From: Balneolaceae bacterium UBA3186
GTDB lineage: Bacteria; Bacteroidota; Rhodothermia; Balneolales; Balneolaceae
Length of the DNA stretch: 64,000 bases
Direction of reading: 5' to 3'
Assembly: GCA_002364085.1 (NCBI GenBank)
Contig: DEXK01000020.1
Span: 1-64,000, forward strand
Position numbers and translations under genes: made by a program
Shown: piece after piece, positions 1 to 8,987 of the stretch
Layout: every line of letters starts with the position of its first letter
Numbering within the stretch: position 1 is the stretch's first letter
The notes under the pieces: generated by a model
The model's database searches: none
What the model saw: only the letters and a program-made list of their open reading frames with translations
Told to the model about the DNA's origin: nothing

Positions 1-107
1 CTCCTTCGGAGCCGTCGATTTCATTACGTTCTTGCTCCGCCAATAATTCTAAAGGTCGGTGTAGTTGGAAGCTTTTTCTGAAATTGAAAGGCTTATTGAA
101 GACTTAG

Positions 108-250
108 TCCCTCCCTCGAGGGAGGTGCGGTTTTCGGCTTGCCGAAAAAGCGGAGGGTGTTTGTGAAGTATAGACGTTTCTAAACTTCACTAACACCCCT
201 CGGATTATCCAAAGTAACTGTTTGGATAATCATCTCCCCTCAAGGGGAGA
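108..250. repeat. Inverted pair of GAGG-type hairpin repeats
   Basis: Two related units face each other. Unit 1 (108-160, plus) has a hairpin CCCTCCCTCGAGGGAGG, then a second stem TTTTCGGC/GCCGAAAA, then CGGAGGGTGTT and GTGAAGT. Unit 2 (about 175-250, read on minus) has TCTCCCC/GGGGAGA, a different second stem GATTATCCAAA/TTTGGATAATC, then CGAGGGGTGTT and GTGAAGT. First hairpin and trailer are conserved. The second stem differs in sequence but keeps its pairing. Related copies lie at 25845-25896 and from 63920 to the window end. Similar GAGG-hairpin repeats are, from memory, common between genes in Bacteroidota. Confidence 0.75.
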
Positions 251-267
251 TTGAAATTATTTACAAA

Positions 268-304
268 TAAAAAGCCCAACTCTGAAAAACAGAATCGGGC
301 TTTT
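268..304 (-). terminator. Rho-independent terminator of the efflux operon
   Basis: On the minus strand the sequence AAAAGCCC...GGGCTTTT forms a stem around a short A/T-rich loop and is followed by a T-rich run (TTTTTATTTG). It lies 28 bp beyond the stop codon of the RND permease, the last gene of the operon, where a terminator is expected. Confidence 0.8.
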
Positions 305-331
305 AAATTTTTAATGCTGTGTTTTATTCAG

Positions 332-3300
332 CTAAGCAGTGACCGGTTCTGGTTTTTGGCTTGTGCCGTTTCCGTTCAAATCGCTTTGGTCTTTGATGAT
401 GCCCGGCTCTTCTTTTCCGAACATAACTTTGTTTAAACCTCTGCGACTTCTTTCAATTAAGCTGTAAAGTACCGGAACAAGGATCAATGTAAGAGCCGTA
501 GCAAATAACAAACCTACAATTACTGCAATTGCCATCGGTCCCCACCAGGTTGCTTGTTCACCACCCATGTACACATAAGAACCTAGGTTTCCAAAAAACT
601 CGATCGGAGTATTTACCAACACAATGAAATCAATATTGAATCCGATTGCTAATGGTACTAAACCAAGTGTGGTTGTAATTGCCGTAAGAATTACAGGACG
701 GAAACGAACTTTACCGCCTTGTACCAAAGCATCTCGTAAACTCAATCCATCACGACTTCTAAGAATATCAACATAATCGATCAATACAATAGCGTTGTTT
801 ACTACAATTCCGGCAAGTGAAATGATTCCTAAGAAAGCCATCAATCCGAAAGCCATCTGGAAGGTTACCAATCCGTAGAAAACACCAGCCATCGACATAA
901 CTACCGAACTCAAAATAATGATGGGTTTTGCTATAGAATTGAATTGAGACACTAGAATAAATGCGATCAGAAATACTGCGATCAGAAATGCAATACCAAG
1001 AAACTCAAACGACTCATCCTGTTCCTGCTGCTGCCCTGTCCAGCTGTAATCATAACCGGAAGGCATGTCATCTAGATAATTGGAAAGGACTCCCTGAACT
1101 TCAGCCAACACTGCGTTTGCCTGATATCCTGAACGAACATCTGCACTAATAGTAATCACTCGTTCTGAATCCTTGTGATTAATTCCACCAAGACCATCTT
1201 TAACTTCCCATGTTGCCACTTCTGACAATGGAATTTGGTTTCCTTCATGCGGAATGGTCAGATCACCTAATGTACTCAGGTCATCACGGTACTCATCATT
1301 TAACCGAACAATGATATCGTACTCTTCCTTTCCATCGCGGAATTTTGAAGCTTCCACACCATTGATCGCCTGACGAATGGTCATCCCAATTACGTTGGTT
1401 GAAAGCTCGTAAAGCGCCGCTTTTTCACGATCCACATCTACTCTAATTTCTGGTCTTGCTTCCGGTAGATTTGATTCCAATCCATCCATTTTAGCGAATA
1501 CGGAATCTTCTTCAAGAATAGATAAAACTTCTCCTGAAAGTATACTTAGCTGATCCATATCGGGACCGGAAATTTCCAGATTTACCGGTTTTCCTGTCGG
1601 AGGTCCGTTTGGCGGTTGCTCCACAGTTACCTTTGCCCCTACAATATTTTCAGTCATATGATCTCTAAGAAATTCCATAGCTTCAAATACATCCCCTTCA
1701 CGTTCCTGAAAATCCACAAAGTTTAAAGCTACGGTTCCTTTATTTGGGGTGTTTCCACCGCCACCTGAACCCGGGTCAGCAGTAATACTTGCTCCGGATG
1801 TTGCCAACACACTGTTTACATCAACCAGATTTGGTAGATTTTTAACACGTTGTTGAACTTCTTCGATAATGGTCTTGGTGTACTTTACATCTGAACCTAT
1901 TGGAGTTTCTACCTGTACATAAACATCACGGGGAGGGATGTCTTCCGGAAAAAATTCCGTTCCTGGGTTAAAAGCACCTAATGCTACAAAGCTCAAAACA
2001 AGAACTACAGCTGAAATTCCCAATACTGAGAGCCTGTGATTTAAAGACCATACTAAGGTATTTTCATATTTTGCAATCACTTTATTAAGACCGTCTCGCT
2101 GCCACCATCTTCCTACCGGTTCTAATGCATATTTGTTAAGTGCCCAGAAAATAACACCAAGAACGATTAGCATTGCCCATGTAATGAAATTTGTAGCTAG
2201 AAATATCAGCAAAAAGATTCCAATAACTCCGTATAAGATCTTCTTCCCTTTTGGGGTTAACTTAGCTTCCGCTTCCTGGCCTTCAACTGTCATAAATAAT
2301 GCGCAGATCACGGGATTGATAACCAACCCAACAAAGAGTGAACTTGCCAGTGTAATGATCAAAGTCTTTGGTAAATAACTCATAAACTGACCCACAATTC
2401 CCGGCCAGAAGATCATTGGAGCAAAAGCTGCAATCGTTGTAAAAGTTCCTGCGATAATAGGAACCGCTACTTCACCGGTTCCTTTCTTGGCAGCTTCAAA
2501 TCGTTCATATCCTTCTTCCAGATATCTGTAAATATTCTCTACAACCACAATGGCATTATCCACGAGCATCCCTAAAGATAGAATTAACGAGAATAGAACG
2601 ATCATGTTCATAGTTATTCCTAATGCGGATAAAATGATAAAAGAAAGGAACATCGACATTGGAATAGAAATCCCTACAAATGAAGAGTTTCTTACTCCAA
2701 GGAAGAACAGTAATACACCAACAACCAGGATCAATCCGGATATAATATTGTTTTCCAGATTTGTAACCATGTTAATTACATCCACGCTTTGATCGTTAGT
2801 GATCGCATAACGCGTAGTTGGTGGAAGGGTTGGGATTGCCTCGTCCAGAATCGCTTTTACTTCATTACCGGTATCTAGAATATTTTCTCCGGTACGTTTT
2901 TTAATACCCAGCGTAATTACAGGAGCATCGTCCAGTTCAGAATACGTTGCTCTTTCTTTGAAGCCGAATGTTACTTTTGCAACATCACGAACATAGATCG
3001 GGCTACGATTTTCGCCTTTAATTACAATGTCTTCGAGTAACTTAGTGTCTTCATATTGTCCCGGTATACGAAGTAAGAACTTTTTTGTACCTACTGATAT
3101 ATCTCCACCCGGAATAGTTACGTTTTCATTCGATATTGCCTGAATTATATCACCAAAAGCAATATTGTAGTATTTCATCTTTGCAAGATCTACGTCAACC
3201 TGAACTTCACGCTCTGTTCCGCCGGTCAGATCTACCCCAAGCACGGAAGGAATTGCTTCAATTTTATCCTGAAGATCTTCCGCTATTTCTTTAAGTATAA

Positions 3301-3823
3301 CCTCGTCATATTCTCCGGAAAGATTCACGTTCATGATCGGAAATTCTGACAAGTTGATTTCCTGAACGGTTGGTTCTTCCGCATCTTCGGGAAGCTCCGG
3401 CTTAGCCAGATCTACTTTTTCCCGCACTTTCTGGAGAGCATCTTCAATATCTACGCTTGGTTCAAATTCCAAATTGATATTTGAATAGCCCTCAGCAGAT
3501 GATGAGGTCATATTTTTAATATCAGAGATGTTGCTCAGCTCATCTTCAAGCTTTCTGGTAACCAGGCTCTCCATATCCTCAGGTGAAACTCCCGGGTAAA
3601 TAGTAACTACAAATATATTCGGGATGTTGATACTTGGGAAGCTTTCTTTAGGAATGGTCAGGTATGACACGATCCCCATGATCGCTATCAGTACCAACAG
3701 TACCAGTACGCTAATTCTGTTGTTTATCGAGAACGTCGACAGCCCAAATTCTTTACGCTTTCCTTCTTCAGGTAAAGAAGCCCCGTTAGTTGATGCGCCG
3801 TTATTGTTGTTTTCGGTACTCAT
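332..3823 (-). CDS. RND-family multidrug efflux permease (AcrB/HAE1 type)
   Basis: Inner-membrane pump of a tripartite efflux system, driven by proton import. The 1163-aa length is normal for the family. A cytoplasmic leader of about 35 residues precedes TM1 (about 36-56). Two large periplasmic loops separate TM clusters near 350-590 and 900-1130, as in AcrB. The TM4 motif reads LVDNAIVVVENIY, with Asp422-Asn423 where AcrB has Asp407-Asp408. The TM10 motif reads GIVVNNAIVLIDY, with Asn1009 in place of AcrB Lys940. This variant relay is, to my knowledge, a subfamily trait. The gene is last in the TetR-TolC-MFP-RND operon, 18 bp after the MFP stop. Substrates cannot be predicted; a heavy-metal pump is less likely because no metal-binding methionine cluster was noticed. 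Confidence 0.95.
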   Translation of the reverse strand: MSTENNNNGASTNGASLPEEGKRKEFGLSTFSINNRISVLVLLVLIAIMGIVSYLTIPKESFPSINIPNIFVVTIYPGVSPEDMESLVTRKLEDELSNISDIKNMTSSSAEGYSNINLEFEPSVDIEDALQKVREKVDLAKPELPEDAEEPTVQEINLSEFPIMNVNLSGEYDEVILKEIAEDLQDKIEAIPSVLGVDLTGGTEREVQVDVDLAKMKYYNIAFGDIIQAISNENVTIPGGDISVGTKKFLLRIPGQYEDTKLLEDIVIKGENRSPIYVRDVAKVTFGFKERATYSELDDAPVITLGIKKRTGENILDTGNEVKAILDEAIPTLPPTTRYAITNDQSVDVINMVTNLENNIISGLILVVGVLLFFLGVRNSSFVGISIPMSMFLSFIILSALGITMNMIVLFSLILSLGMLVDNAIVVVENIYRYLEEGYERFEAAKKGTGEVAVPIIAGTFTTIAAFAPMIFWPGIVGQFMSYLPKTLIITLASSLFVGLVINPVICALFMTVEGQEAEAKLTPKGKKILYGVIGIFLLIFLATNFITWAMLIVLGVIFWALNKYALEPVGRWWQRDGLNKVIAKYENTLVWSLNHRLSVLGISAVVLVLSFVALGAFNPGTEFFPEDIPPRDVYVQVETPIGSDVKYTKTIIEEVQQRVKNLPNLVDVNSVLATSGASITADPGSGGGGNTPNKGTVALNFVDFQEREGDVFEAMEFLRDHMTENIVGAKVTVEQPPNGPPTGKPVNLEISGPDMDQLSILSGEVLSILEEDSVFAKMDGLESNLPEARPEIRVDVDREKAALYELSTNVIGMTIRQAINGVEASKFRDGKEEYDIIVRLNDEYRDDLSTLGDLTIPHEGNQIPLSEVATWEVKDGLGGINHKDSERVITISADVRSGYQANAVLAEVQGVLSNYLDDMPSGYDYSWTGQQQEQDESFEFLGIAFLIAVFLIAFILVSQFNSIAKPIIILSSVVMSMAGVFYGLVTFQMAFGLMAFLGIISLAGIVVNNAIVLIDYVDILRSRDGLSLRDALVQGGKVRFRPVILTAITTTLGLVPLAIGFNIDFIVLVNTPIEFFGNLGSYVYMGGEQATWWGPMAIAVIVGLLFATALTLILVPVLYSLIERSRRGLNKVMFGKEEPGIIKDQSDLNGNGTSQKPEPVTA

Positions 3824-3841
3824 AATAGTTTCCGAGTTAAA

Positions 3842-4915
3842 TTAATTTGCTGCTAATTTTTTGTCGTCTTTCACTGTCACACGCATGCCATCATCAAGAA
3901 AAGCGGAACCTAAAGTGATCAGTTTATCACCTTCAGCAAGTCCTTCTTCTATGATCACATTTGTTTGATATGATAACCCCAATTTTACTTCTCTTTCATT
4001 TGCCACGGCCTTGCCTTCTTCATTTTCAGAAAGCACATATACCACATAGCGGCTATCTTTTGAATACACAAACTCTTCGCTGATCACTAGAACATTGCTT
4101 AGCTCAACTGTTTTTAACCTAAGGTTTGCAATCATGTCCACTTTATAACTTTTGTTATTAGGAAGCTTTGTTTCAATTCTGAATGTTCTGTTTTGAGGAT
4201 TGATACTTCCACCAACATAATTGATAGCGGAGTTAAGCGTGTCCCTTACCTGAGTATCGAACCAAACATCTACTTTATCACCAACATTAACCACATCCGA
4301 ATAACGAGCCGGAACACCTGCTGAAATTTTGTAAGCATCGGACCCGATTAATCTAACAACAGCCATGCCGGGACTCACCATTTCACCTTCTTCTACCATA
4401 ATTGCTTCAACTTCTCCGTTGAATGGCGCTTTGATGCTTGTATTTTCAAGATCAATTTTAATTGATTCCAATGCCGAGTTACTTTGCTCATAAGCAAATT
4501 TTGCGTTCAGGTAATCGAGTTCAGACCCAATTCCATCTTCTTCATACACTTTTTTGAGACGCTCATATTGCTCCTTGGTTTGGGAAGTCATTGCTTCTAA
4601 CCGGGCTTTTTCCTGCTTTAGTTTTGAATCGTCAATTTTTACGATTGTCTGCCCTTTTTTAACCTGAGCACCTTCTTCTACTCTGTAGTCAATTACTCGT
4701 CCGTTAACTTCGGCAGAGATCATAATGTCATTCGATGTCTCTACATTTCCCACCACTCTTAAGTAACTTGAGAAAGTAGTTGGCTCTACGTTTTTAGTTG
4801 TAATGTTTACTGTTTTTACGAGCTCTTCGTTTGTTTCTGTTTGTTGAGATTCCCCTCCACAACCCAGAAGTATTGCACCCGCTACCACTATTGTTAAATA
4901 TTTTTGAACGTTCAT
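3842..4915 (-). CDS. Efflux RND transporter periplasmic adaptor (membrane fusion protein)
   Basis: HlyD/AcrA-type adaptor linking the RND pump to the outer-membrane channel. A lipoprotein signal with lipobox LLGC places the acylated Cys at residue 19, so the protein should be membrane-anchored in the periplasm. Next come a barrel-sandwich (lipoyl-like) half near residues 65-100, an alpha-helical hairpin (about 100-160), the returning half with SIKAPFNGEVEAI near residue 165, and beta-barrel and membrane-proximal domains to residue 357. It sits 31 bp after tolC and 18 bp before the pump gene on the same strand, which fixes its partner. Confidence 0.93.
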   Translation of the reverse strand: MNVQKYLTIVVAGAILLGCGGESQQTETNEELVKTVNITTKNVEPTTFSSYLRVVGNVETSNDIMISAEVNGRVIDYRVEEGAQVKKGQTIVKIDDSKLKQEKARLEAMTSQTKEQYERLKKVYEEDGIGSELDYLNAKFAYEQSNSALESIKIDLENTSIKAPFNGEVEAIMVEEGEMVSPGMAVVRLIGSDAYKISAGVPARYSDVVNVGDKVDVWFDTQVRDTLNSAINYVGGSINPQNRTFRIETKLPNNKSYKVDMIANLRLKTVELSNVLVISEEFVYSKDSRYVVYVLSENEEGKAVANEREVKLGLSYQTNVIIEEGLAEGDKLITLGSAFLDDGMRVTVKDDKKLAAN

Positions 4916-4946
4916 TTCTTAAAATTTATGTAGTTAAATAATTTCT

Positions 4947-6404
4947 TTAGTTTGTTGTGTCTACAAAAGGCACCATTCCGGTTGCCAGATCATAATTTGC
5001 TTTTGCTGTCAGATAATTAAATACCATGATTGCATAGTTTACTTCTGCTTCCCGAACTTGAATTTCTGCCTCCGTTAACTCCAGCTGGGAACCCAATCCA
5101 CTTTCTAGTCTCTTTTTGGCTCTGTTATATCCGGTATTAGCTTGTTCTAACGCTTGCTTGCGGGCTGATGCTGTTTCAAAGATCTTATCCAGTTCTTCAC
5201 CTGCGCTTGCCACTTCATTCTGCGCCATTAAAATCGCCATACGTTTCTGTTCTTCAACATCTTTATATTGGATCTGAGCTCTTTGAAGGTTTGCCATTCT
5301 TGAAAATCCCTGAAACAAAGGAAAATTTAGATTCACTCCTATTGTTTGAAACCTTTTGGCATTTTCAAAGAAGGTTGGGCTACCTGCCTCAGCTGCTGAC
5401 CATTGCAAATTATATGAAGCTGTTAGCGTTGGAAGAAATCGACTTTTCTCAGCTCTGATCTGTTTTTCCCGAAGACTTAAATTTGCTTCAGCAATTCTGA
5501 TATCACCTCTATTTTGAGTTAAAGCAGTAGAATCAACCATACCTGAATTAAAACTATATGGATTCATTCGGTCTATCTTCTTCAAATGACTGTTTGAAGT
5601 TTGAGCAGCTGTTTCAGATAGAATATCGAATTCATTCAAGCTACCCTTTACCTTAACCAAAAAATTTACAGGTAATCCCATAGCTACATTTAAGTTTCGG
5701 TAAGCCTCATCTACAGCATACTTTGCTTCTATCTGCTGGGGTTTTTGATTGCTTAATTGTACTCTTATCCTAAGTACAGCGTAGTCATCAACAATTCCGG
5801 CTTTTGCGCGGGCTTCGTTTTCTCTCAGGTTTGTTTCAAGCCTTCTTATTTGAGAATCCTGAAGTCTTAATTGCTCCTGAGCTGCAAGTACTGCATAATA
5901 TGCTATTCTGGTTTGAGTAATTACCTGTTGGCTGGTTGCTCTAAAATTTTCTTCCTGTACTTTTCTAAAAACAGCTGAGCTTTTCAACGCAACAAGTGCT
6001 TCTCCTTTAAAGAGGTTTTGGGTTACAGTAAAGCCACCCTGCCAGTTGTTATCTGTTCCAAAAGAAACCGGAACTAAGACATTAGGATCTCCATTAGGAT
6101 CAAATACATTTTCCGGAATAAACTGAACCGGAAGTTCAACATTTCTTGTGTAATTGATTGAAGAAATCACATCCGGGTATACTTCTGAACGAGCAATATT
6201 AACAAGCTCATCAGCATCATCAATAGCCAATAACGCTCTGTTTATTTGTGGATTATTTGCCAACGCCATTTCAATGGCTTGTTCTAGTGTAATTTCTCTT
6301 TCTGAATCCTTTGTCTGAGCTTTTGAACTTGTTGTTACCAAAATTACTGCTATAAGCAGAAGCCCTAATCGTTTACCCATTTTATTTTTGTTAGTTCGTA
6401 CCAT
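4947..6404 (-). CDS. TolC-family outer-membrane efflux protein
   Basis: Outer-membrane channel of the tripartite pump. The 485-aa protein has an N-terminal signal (cleavage expected after SSKAQ, near residue 30) followed by two OEP repeats rich in long amphipathic helices. Phrases such as ITLEQAIEMALANNPQINRA and LRENEARAKAGIVDDYAVLR are typical of TolC-like proteins. The start used is the ATG at 6404; a second ATG eight codons later would give a more compact signal peptide and cannot be excluded. Neither has a clear Shine-Dalgarno. It lies 23 bp after tetR and 31 bp before the adaptor gene. Confidence 0.92.
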   Translation of the reverse strand: MVRTNKNKMGKRLGLLLIAVILVTTSSKAQTKDSEREITLEQAIEMALANNPQINRALLAIDDADELVNIARSEVYPDVISSINYTRNVELPVQFIPENVFDPNGDPNVLVPVSFGTDNNWQGGFTVTQNLFKGEALVALKSSAVFRKVQEENFRATSQQVITQTRIAYYAVLAAQEQLRLQDSQIRRLETNLRENEARAKAGIVDDYAVLRIRVQLSNQKPQQIEAKYAVDEAYRNLNVAMGLPVNFLVKVKGSLNEFDILSETAAQTSNSHLKKIDRMNPYSFNSGMVDSTALTQNRGDIRIAEANLSLREKQIRAEKSRFLPTLTASYNLQWSAAEAGSPTFFENAKRFQTIGVNLNFPLFQGFSRMANLQRAQIQYKDVEEQKRMAILMAQNEVASAGEELDKIFETASARKQALEQANTGYNRAKKRLESGLGSQLELTEAEIQVREAEVNYAIMVFNYLTAKANYDLATGMVPFVDTTN

Positions 6405-6427
6405 TAAAAAATCAATTGCCGATTACG

Positions 6428-7135
6428 TTAGTTTTTTCCATTAGTTTCAAAAAATGACTGTGAGTCATAATTTGTTTTCTGTTTATCAGTAGCAATGCCA
6501 CAACCAATCACTTTCATAAAGTTCTCAAATAGAGAATTTAAATTTATTCCAAGTTCGCTAAGCAGATTAAAATGCTGTGTATTTTGATGCTGATATGCCA
6601 TACTTACCATTCCGTGAGAAGTAGCCCAAAGTATCAAAGCCAATTCTTTAGGATCATAGCTTGGATTTATACTTCCATCCTGCATACCAATTTGAATTGC
6701 GCGCACCATACAAGTAAAGGAACTTTGCATATTAGTGGAGCATGAATCAAGAAAAGTACTGCCTTCTAAGTCACTCGTCTCCTTGATATTATCATGAAAT
6801 CTCATTGCTCTGAAATACTCCGGGTGCTGGGTCACAAAAGTCATAAATGTTGCACCTATCATATGAACCAACTCTATCCCTGGTTTATCTTCAGTAAGCA
6901 CCTTTTGAATTTCTTTTGTAAGTAACCCTGTTGCTTTATCACATATACCTAATACCAGATCCTTTTTGCTCTCGAAATACTGATATAATGACCCTTTGCT
7001 GACTTCTGCTCGTTCAGCTACTTCCGTCATGTTAAGATTGTCCAAACCTTTTTCAAGAATCAAAGCTTCAGCTGCCTCTAACATTAGTGACCGCTTTTGC
7101 TCCTTTTCCCTTTCTTTGCGTTCCGAAACTCCCAT
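6428..7135 (-). CDS. TetR/AcrR-family transcriptional regulator
   Basis: Likely repressor of the efflux operon that it heads. Residues about 15-65 form a TetR helix-turn-helix domain, including MTEVAERAEVSKGSLYQYF and the following FESKKDLV. Residues 70-235 form a variable helical ligand domain that names no ligand. It is the first gene of a four-gene operon, 23 bp upstream of tolC, as is common for local regulators of RND pumps. An inverted repeat TGAC-N5-GTCA lies just 5 bp upstream of its start codon, with a plausible promoter behind it, which fits negative autoregulation. Confidence 0.9.
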   Translation of the reverse strand: MGVSERKEREKEQKRSLMLEAAEALILEKGLDNLNMTEVAERAEVSKGSLYQYFESKKDLVLGICDKATGLLTKEIQKVLTEDKPGIELVHMIGATFMTFVTQHPEYFRAMRFHDNIKETSDLEGSTFLDSCSTNMQSSFTCMVRAIQIGMQDGSINPSYDPKELALILWATSHGMVSMAYQHQNTQHFNLLSELGINLNSLFENFMKVIGCGIATDKQKTNYDSQSFFETNGKN

Positions 7136-7140
7136 TATTG

Positions 7141-7153
7141 TGACTACCGGTCA
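7141..7153. promoter_or_regulatory. Putative TetR operator (inverted repeat TGAC-N5-GTCA)
   Basis: TGACTACCGGTCA is an imperfect palindrome between the tetR start codon and its predicted transcription start. Bound protein would block transcription of the whole efflux operon. This is inference from position and symmetry; the half-sites are short. Confidence 0.35.
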
Positions 7154-7169
7154 TTTTTTGAATTAAGGT

Positions 7170-7202
7170 CAAAAAGGTACGGGTACTTTAACCTAATTCC
7201 AA
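7170..7202 (-). promoter_or_regulatory. Putative Bacteroidota-type promoter of the tetR efflux operon
   Basis: On the minus strand TTG (7202-7200) is followed after 20 bases by TACCTTTT (7179-7172), close to the TTTG / TAnnTTTG pair known for the Bacteroidota primary sigma factor. The predicted start of transcription, near 7163-7166, falls just upstream of the inverted repeat at 7141-7153. Confidence 0.4.
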
Positions 7203-7341
7203 CTATCTTTTTGTTAAGAAATGGTGAACATAACATTGATTAAAAATATTTGTCTTGTTCTGAATAAATCAAAAAACTCTCCTCTTCCAAGTCTTCCATC
7301 TTTTGGTTATGATTCAGCACACTTAAAACACAGGTATTCAT

Positions 7342-8916
7342 TTGATTATAAGCGGACAGAATAACAATACAACCATTCCTATCAAGCGATTAGCTGCAAT
7401 TGATCTGGGAACGAATTCCTTCCATGCCGTTATTGTAGACTTATATTCTGACGGCAGCTTCAGAAAGATTGAAGATTTTAAGGAAATGGTGCAGCTTGCT
7501 AAAGGTGGATTAGGTACACGCTTAGCTGAAGGAGCTTATTCACGAGGCATGAAAGCTCTCAAAAACATCAAAGTTTTGTGTGACAGCCATAATGTAGAAC
7601 ATATTCTGGCGTATGCCACCAGCGCTATACGGGAATCTGAAAATGGCGGAGAATTTATTCAGGACAGCATTGACAGATATGGAATTAAAATAAATGCTAT
7701 TCCCGGCACTGTTGAAGCCGAGCTCATCGGTTATGCCGTTCAACATGGCGTTCGATTGGGTAACAACCCTGTTTTAATGGTTGATATCGGCGGTGGAAGC
7801 GTTGAGTTTATTCTGGGAAATGCTAAAGAATTCCATTTTCTGACCAGTAAAAAGATCGGGGTTTCCAGAATGACCGATATTTTTAAACCATCCGATCCAA
7901 TCACTGCTACAGAGATTGAGAAACTTGAGGCCCATTATAGAGAAGAAACTTCACAACTTGCCGAGGCTCTTCAAATAAACAGAACTAACTTGATCATTGG
8001 TTCATCAGGAACCATGCAAAACATTGCCGCCATGATCGCCGCCCGAAAAGGGCTTCCGGTAGATGTTACTCTCAATGAAATGGAATATACTGCCAAAGAT
8101 TTTTTCTCTTTTTATAAGGATTTCATCAAACTGAATCGAACCGAACGGAAAAAAATAAAAGGCTTAGACGCCAAACGTATAGATTTCATTAACACCGGAG
8201 TGGTTCTGGTTAACTATCTACTTCGCGAATATGGAATCAAGAAAGTTAAAATTTCTACTCAGGCATTAAGAGAAGGCATTATCATTAGATACCTGAAAAA
8301 AGATATGATCGGATTGCCGTGGTCAGGGTCCATGTCTGACCCAAGGCGTAGAAGTGTGTTTGAACTGCTTAGAAAATGTGACTGGCATGAAGCTCATTCA
8401 ACTCACGTCGCTAATTTGGCTTTGAAGATATTTGATGCGCTAAAAAATGATCTTAAACTGGAAGACCCTGACAAAGAGTTGTTAGAGTATGCAAGCTACC
8501 TGCATGATATCGGATATTATATTTCGCATTCAAAGCATCATAAACATGCTCTTTATATTATCAGAAACTCGACTTTAAAAGGTTTTCGGGAAGAGGAAAT
8601 TGAGGTTATTGCCAATGTTGCCAGATACCATCGCAGATCAACTCCAAAGAAAAGACACGGAGAATATTGGAAGTTAGCTCCTTCTGTTCGGAGAAGGATC
8701 AAAAACCTCTCGGGTATCTTAAGAGTGGCTGATGGGCTTGACAGAAGTCATTATCAAAATGTTCAGCAACTTGATATTGAAACCACTGAGAAGGAGATCA
8801 TTTTTAAGATAAAAGTACAGGCCGATCCTCAATTAGAAATTTGGGGCGCTCAGAGAAAGGCACATCTACTCAGAGAAGTAACCGGGAAAAAGATTGTGAT
8901 TGAAGTGGTTAATTAG
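7342..8916 (+). CDS. Ppx/GppA family phosphatase with C-terminal HD domain
   Basis: Probable exopolyphosphatase and/or guanosine pentaphosphatase. The N-terminal actin-like (ASKHA) half begins LAAIDLGTNSFHAVIVD near residue 18 and contains MVDIGGGSVEFILG near 145, the family's two phosphate-binding loops. The C-terminal part (about 340-520) is an HD-type domain with LHDIGYYISHSKHHKHA. The start is TTG at 7342: an in-frame stop lies just upstream, AGG precedes it by 7 bases, and there is no Met before the conserved domain. The stop codon lies inside a word repeat shared with the convergent peptidase gene. The choice between polyphosphate and pppGpp as substrate is open. Confidence 0.92.
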   Translation: MIISGQNNNTTIPIKRLAAIDLGTNSFHAVIVDLYSDGSFRKIEDFKEMVQLAKGGLGTRLAEGAYSRGMKALKNIKVLCDSHNVEHILAYATSAIRESENGGEFIQDSIDRYGIKINAIPGTVEAELIGYAVQHGVRLGNNPVLMVDIGGGSVEFILGNAKEFHFLTSKKIGVSRMTDIFKPSDPITATEIEKLEAHYREETSQLAEALQINRTNLIIGSSGTMQNIAAMIAARKGLPVDVTLNEMEYTAKDFFSFYKDFIKLNRTERKKIKGLDAKRIDFINTGVVLVNYLLREYGIKKVKISTQALREGIIIRYLKKDMIGLPWSGSMSDPRRRSVFELLRKCDWHEAHSTHVANLALKIFDALKNDLKLEDPDKELLEYASYLHDIGYYISHSKHHKHALYIIRNSTLKGFREEEIEVIANVARYHRRSTPKKRHGEYWKLAPSVRRRIKNLSGILRVADGLDRSHYQNVQQLDIETTEKEIIFKIKVQADPQLEIWGAQRKAHLLREVTGKKIVIEVVN

Positions 8917-8983
8917 GAATAGGTGAATAGAGAATTAGGAATATGATTTGTTAAACCTATTCCTAATTCCCGTATTCCTAATT
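8911..8983. repeat. AATTAGGAATA word repeat, inverted, between convergent genes
   Basis: The left arm contains AATTAGGAATAGG and AATTAGGAATA; the right arm contains their complements CCTATTCCTAATT and TATTCCTAATT, giving a long imperfect hairpin with a short loop near 8945-8955. It begins with the last codons of the upstream phosphatase gene (AAT TAG) and ends 4 bp before the stop of the convergent M28 gene. It could act as a bidirectional terminator. Confidence 0.65.
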
Positions 8984-8987
8984 TCAA

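Larger units (their letters stand above)
1..331. other. Gene-free left edge containing repeats and a terminator
   Basis: No convincing gene is seen here. The first ~100 bases have short open frames in both directions, with no start and no recognisable protein; they could be the decayed end of a gene outside the window. Bases 108-250 hold an inverted pair of hairpin-rich repeats, and 268-304 a terminator; both are listed separately. A small open frame starting at 251 runs through the terminator and antisense to the RND gene, so it is not credible. Confidence 0.6.

Noticed and set aside
251..436. Plus-strand open frame at the left edge
   Set aside because: It runs through the terminator and antisense into the RND gene; no start context or domain.
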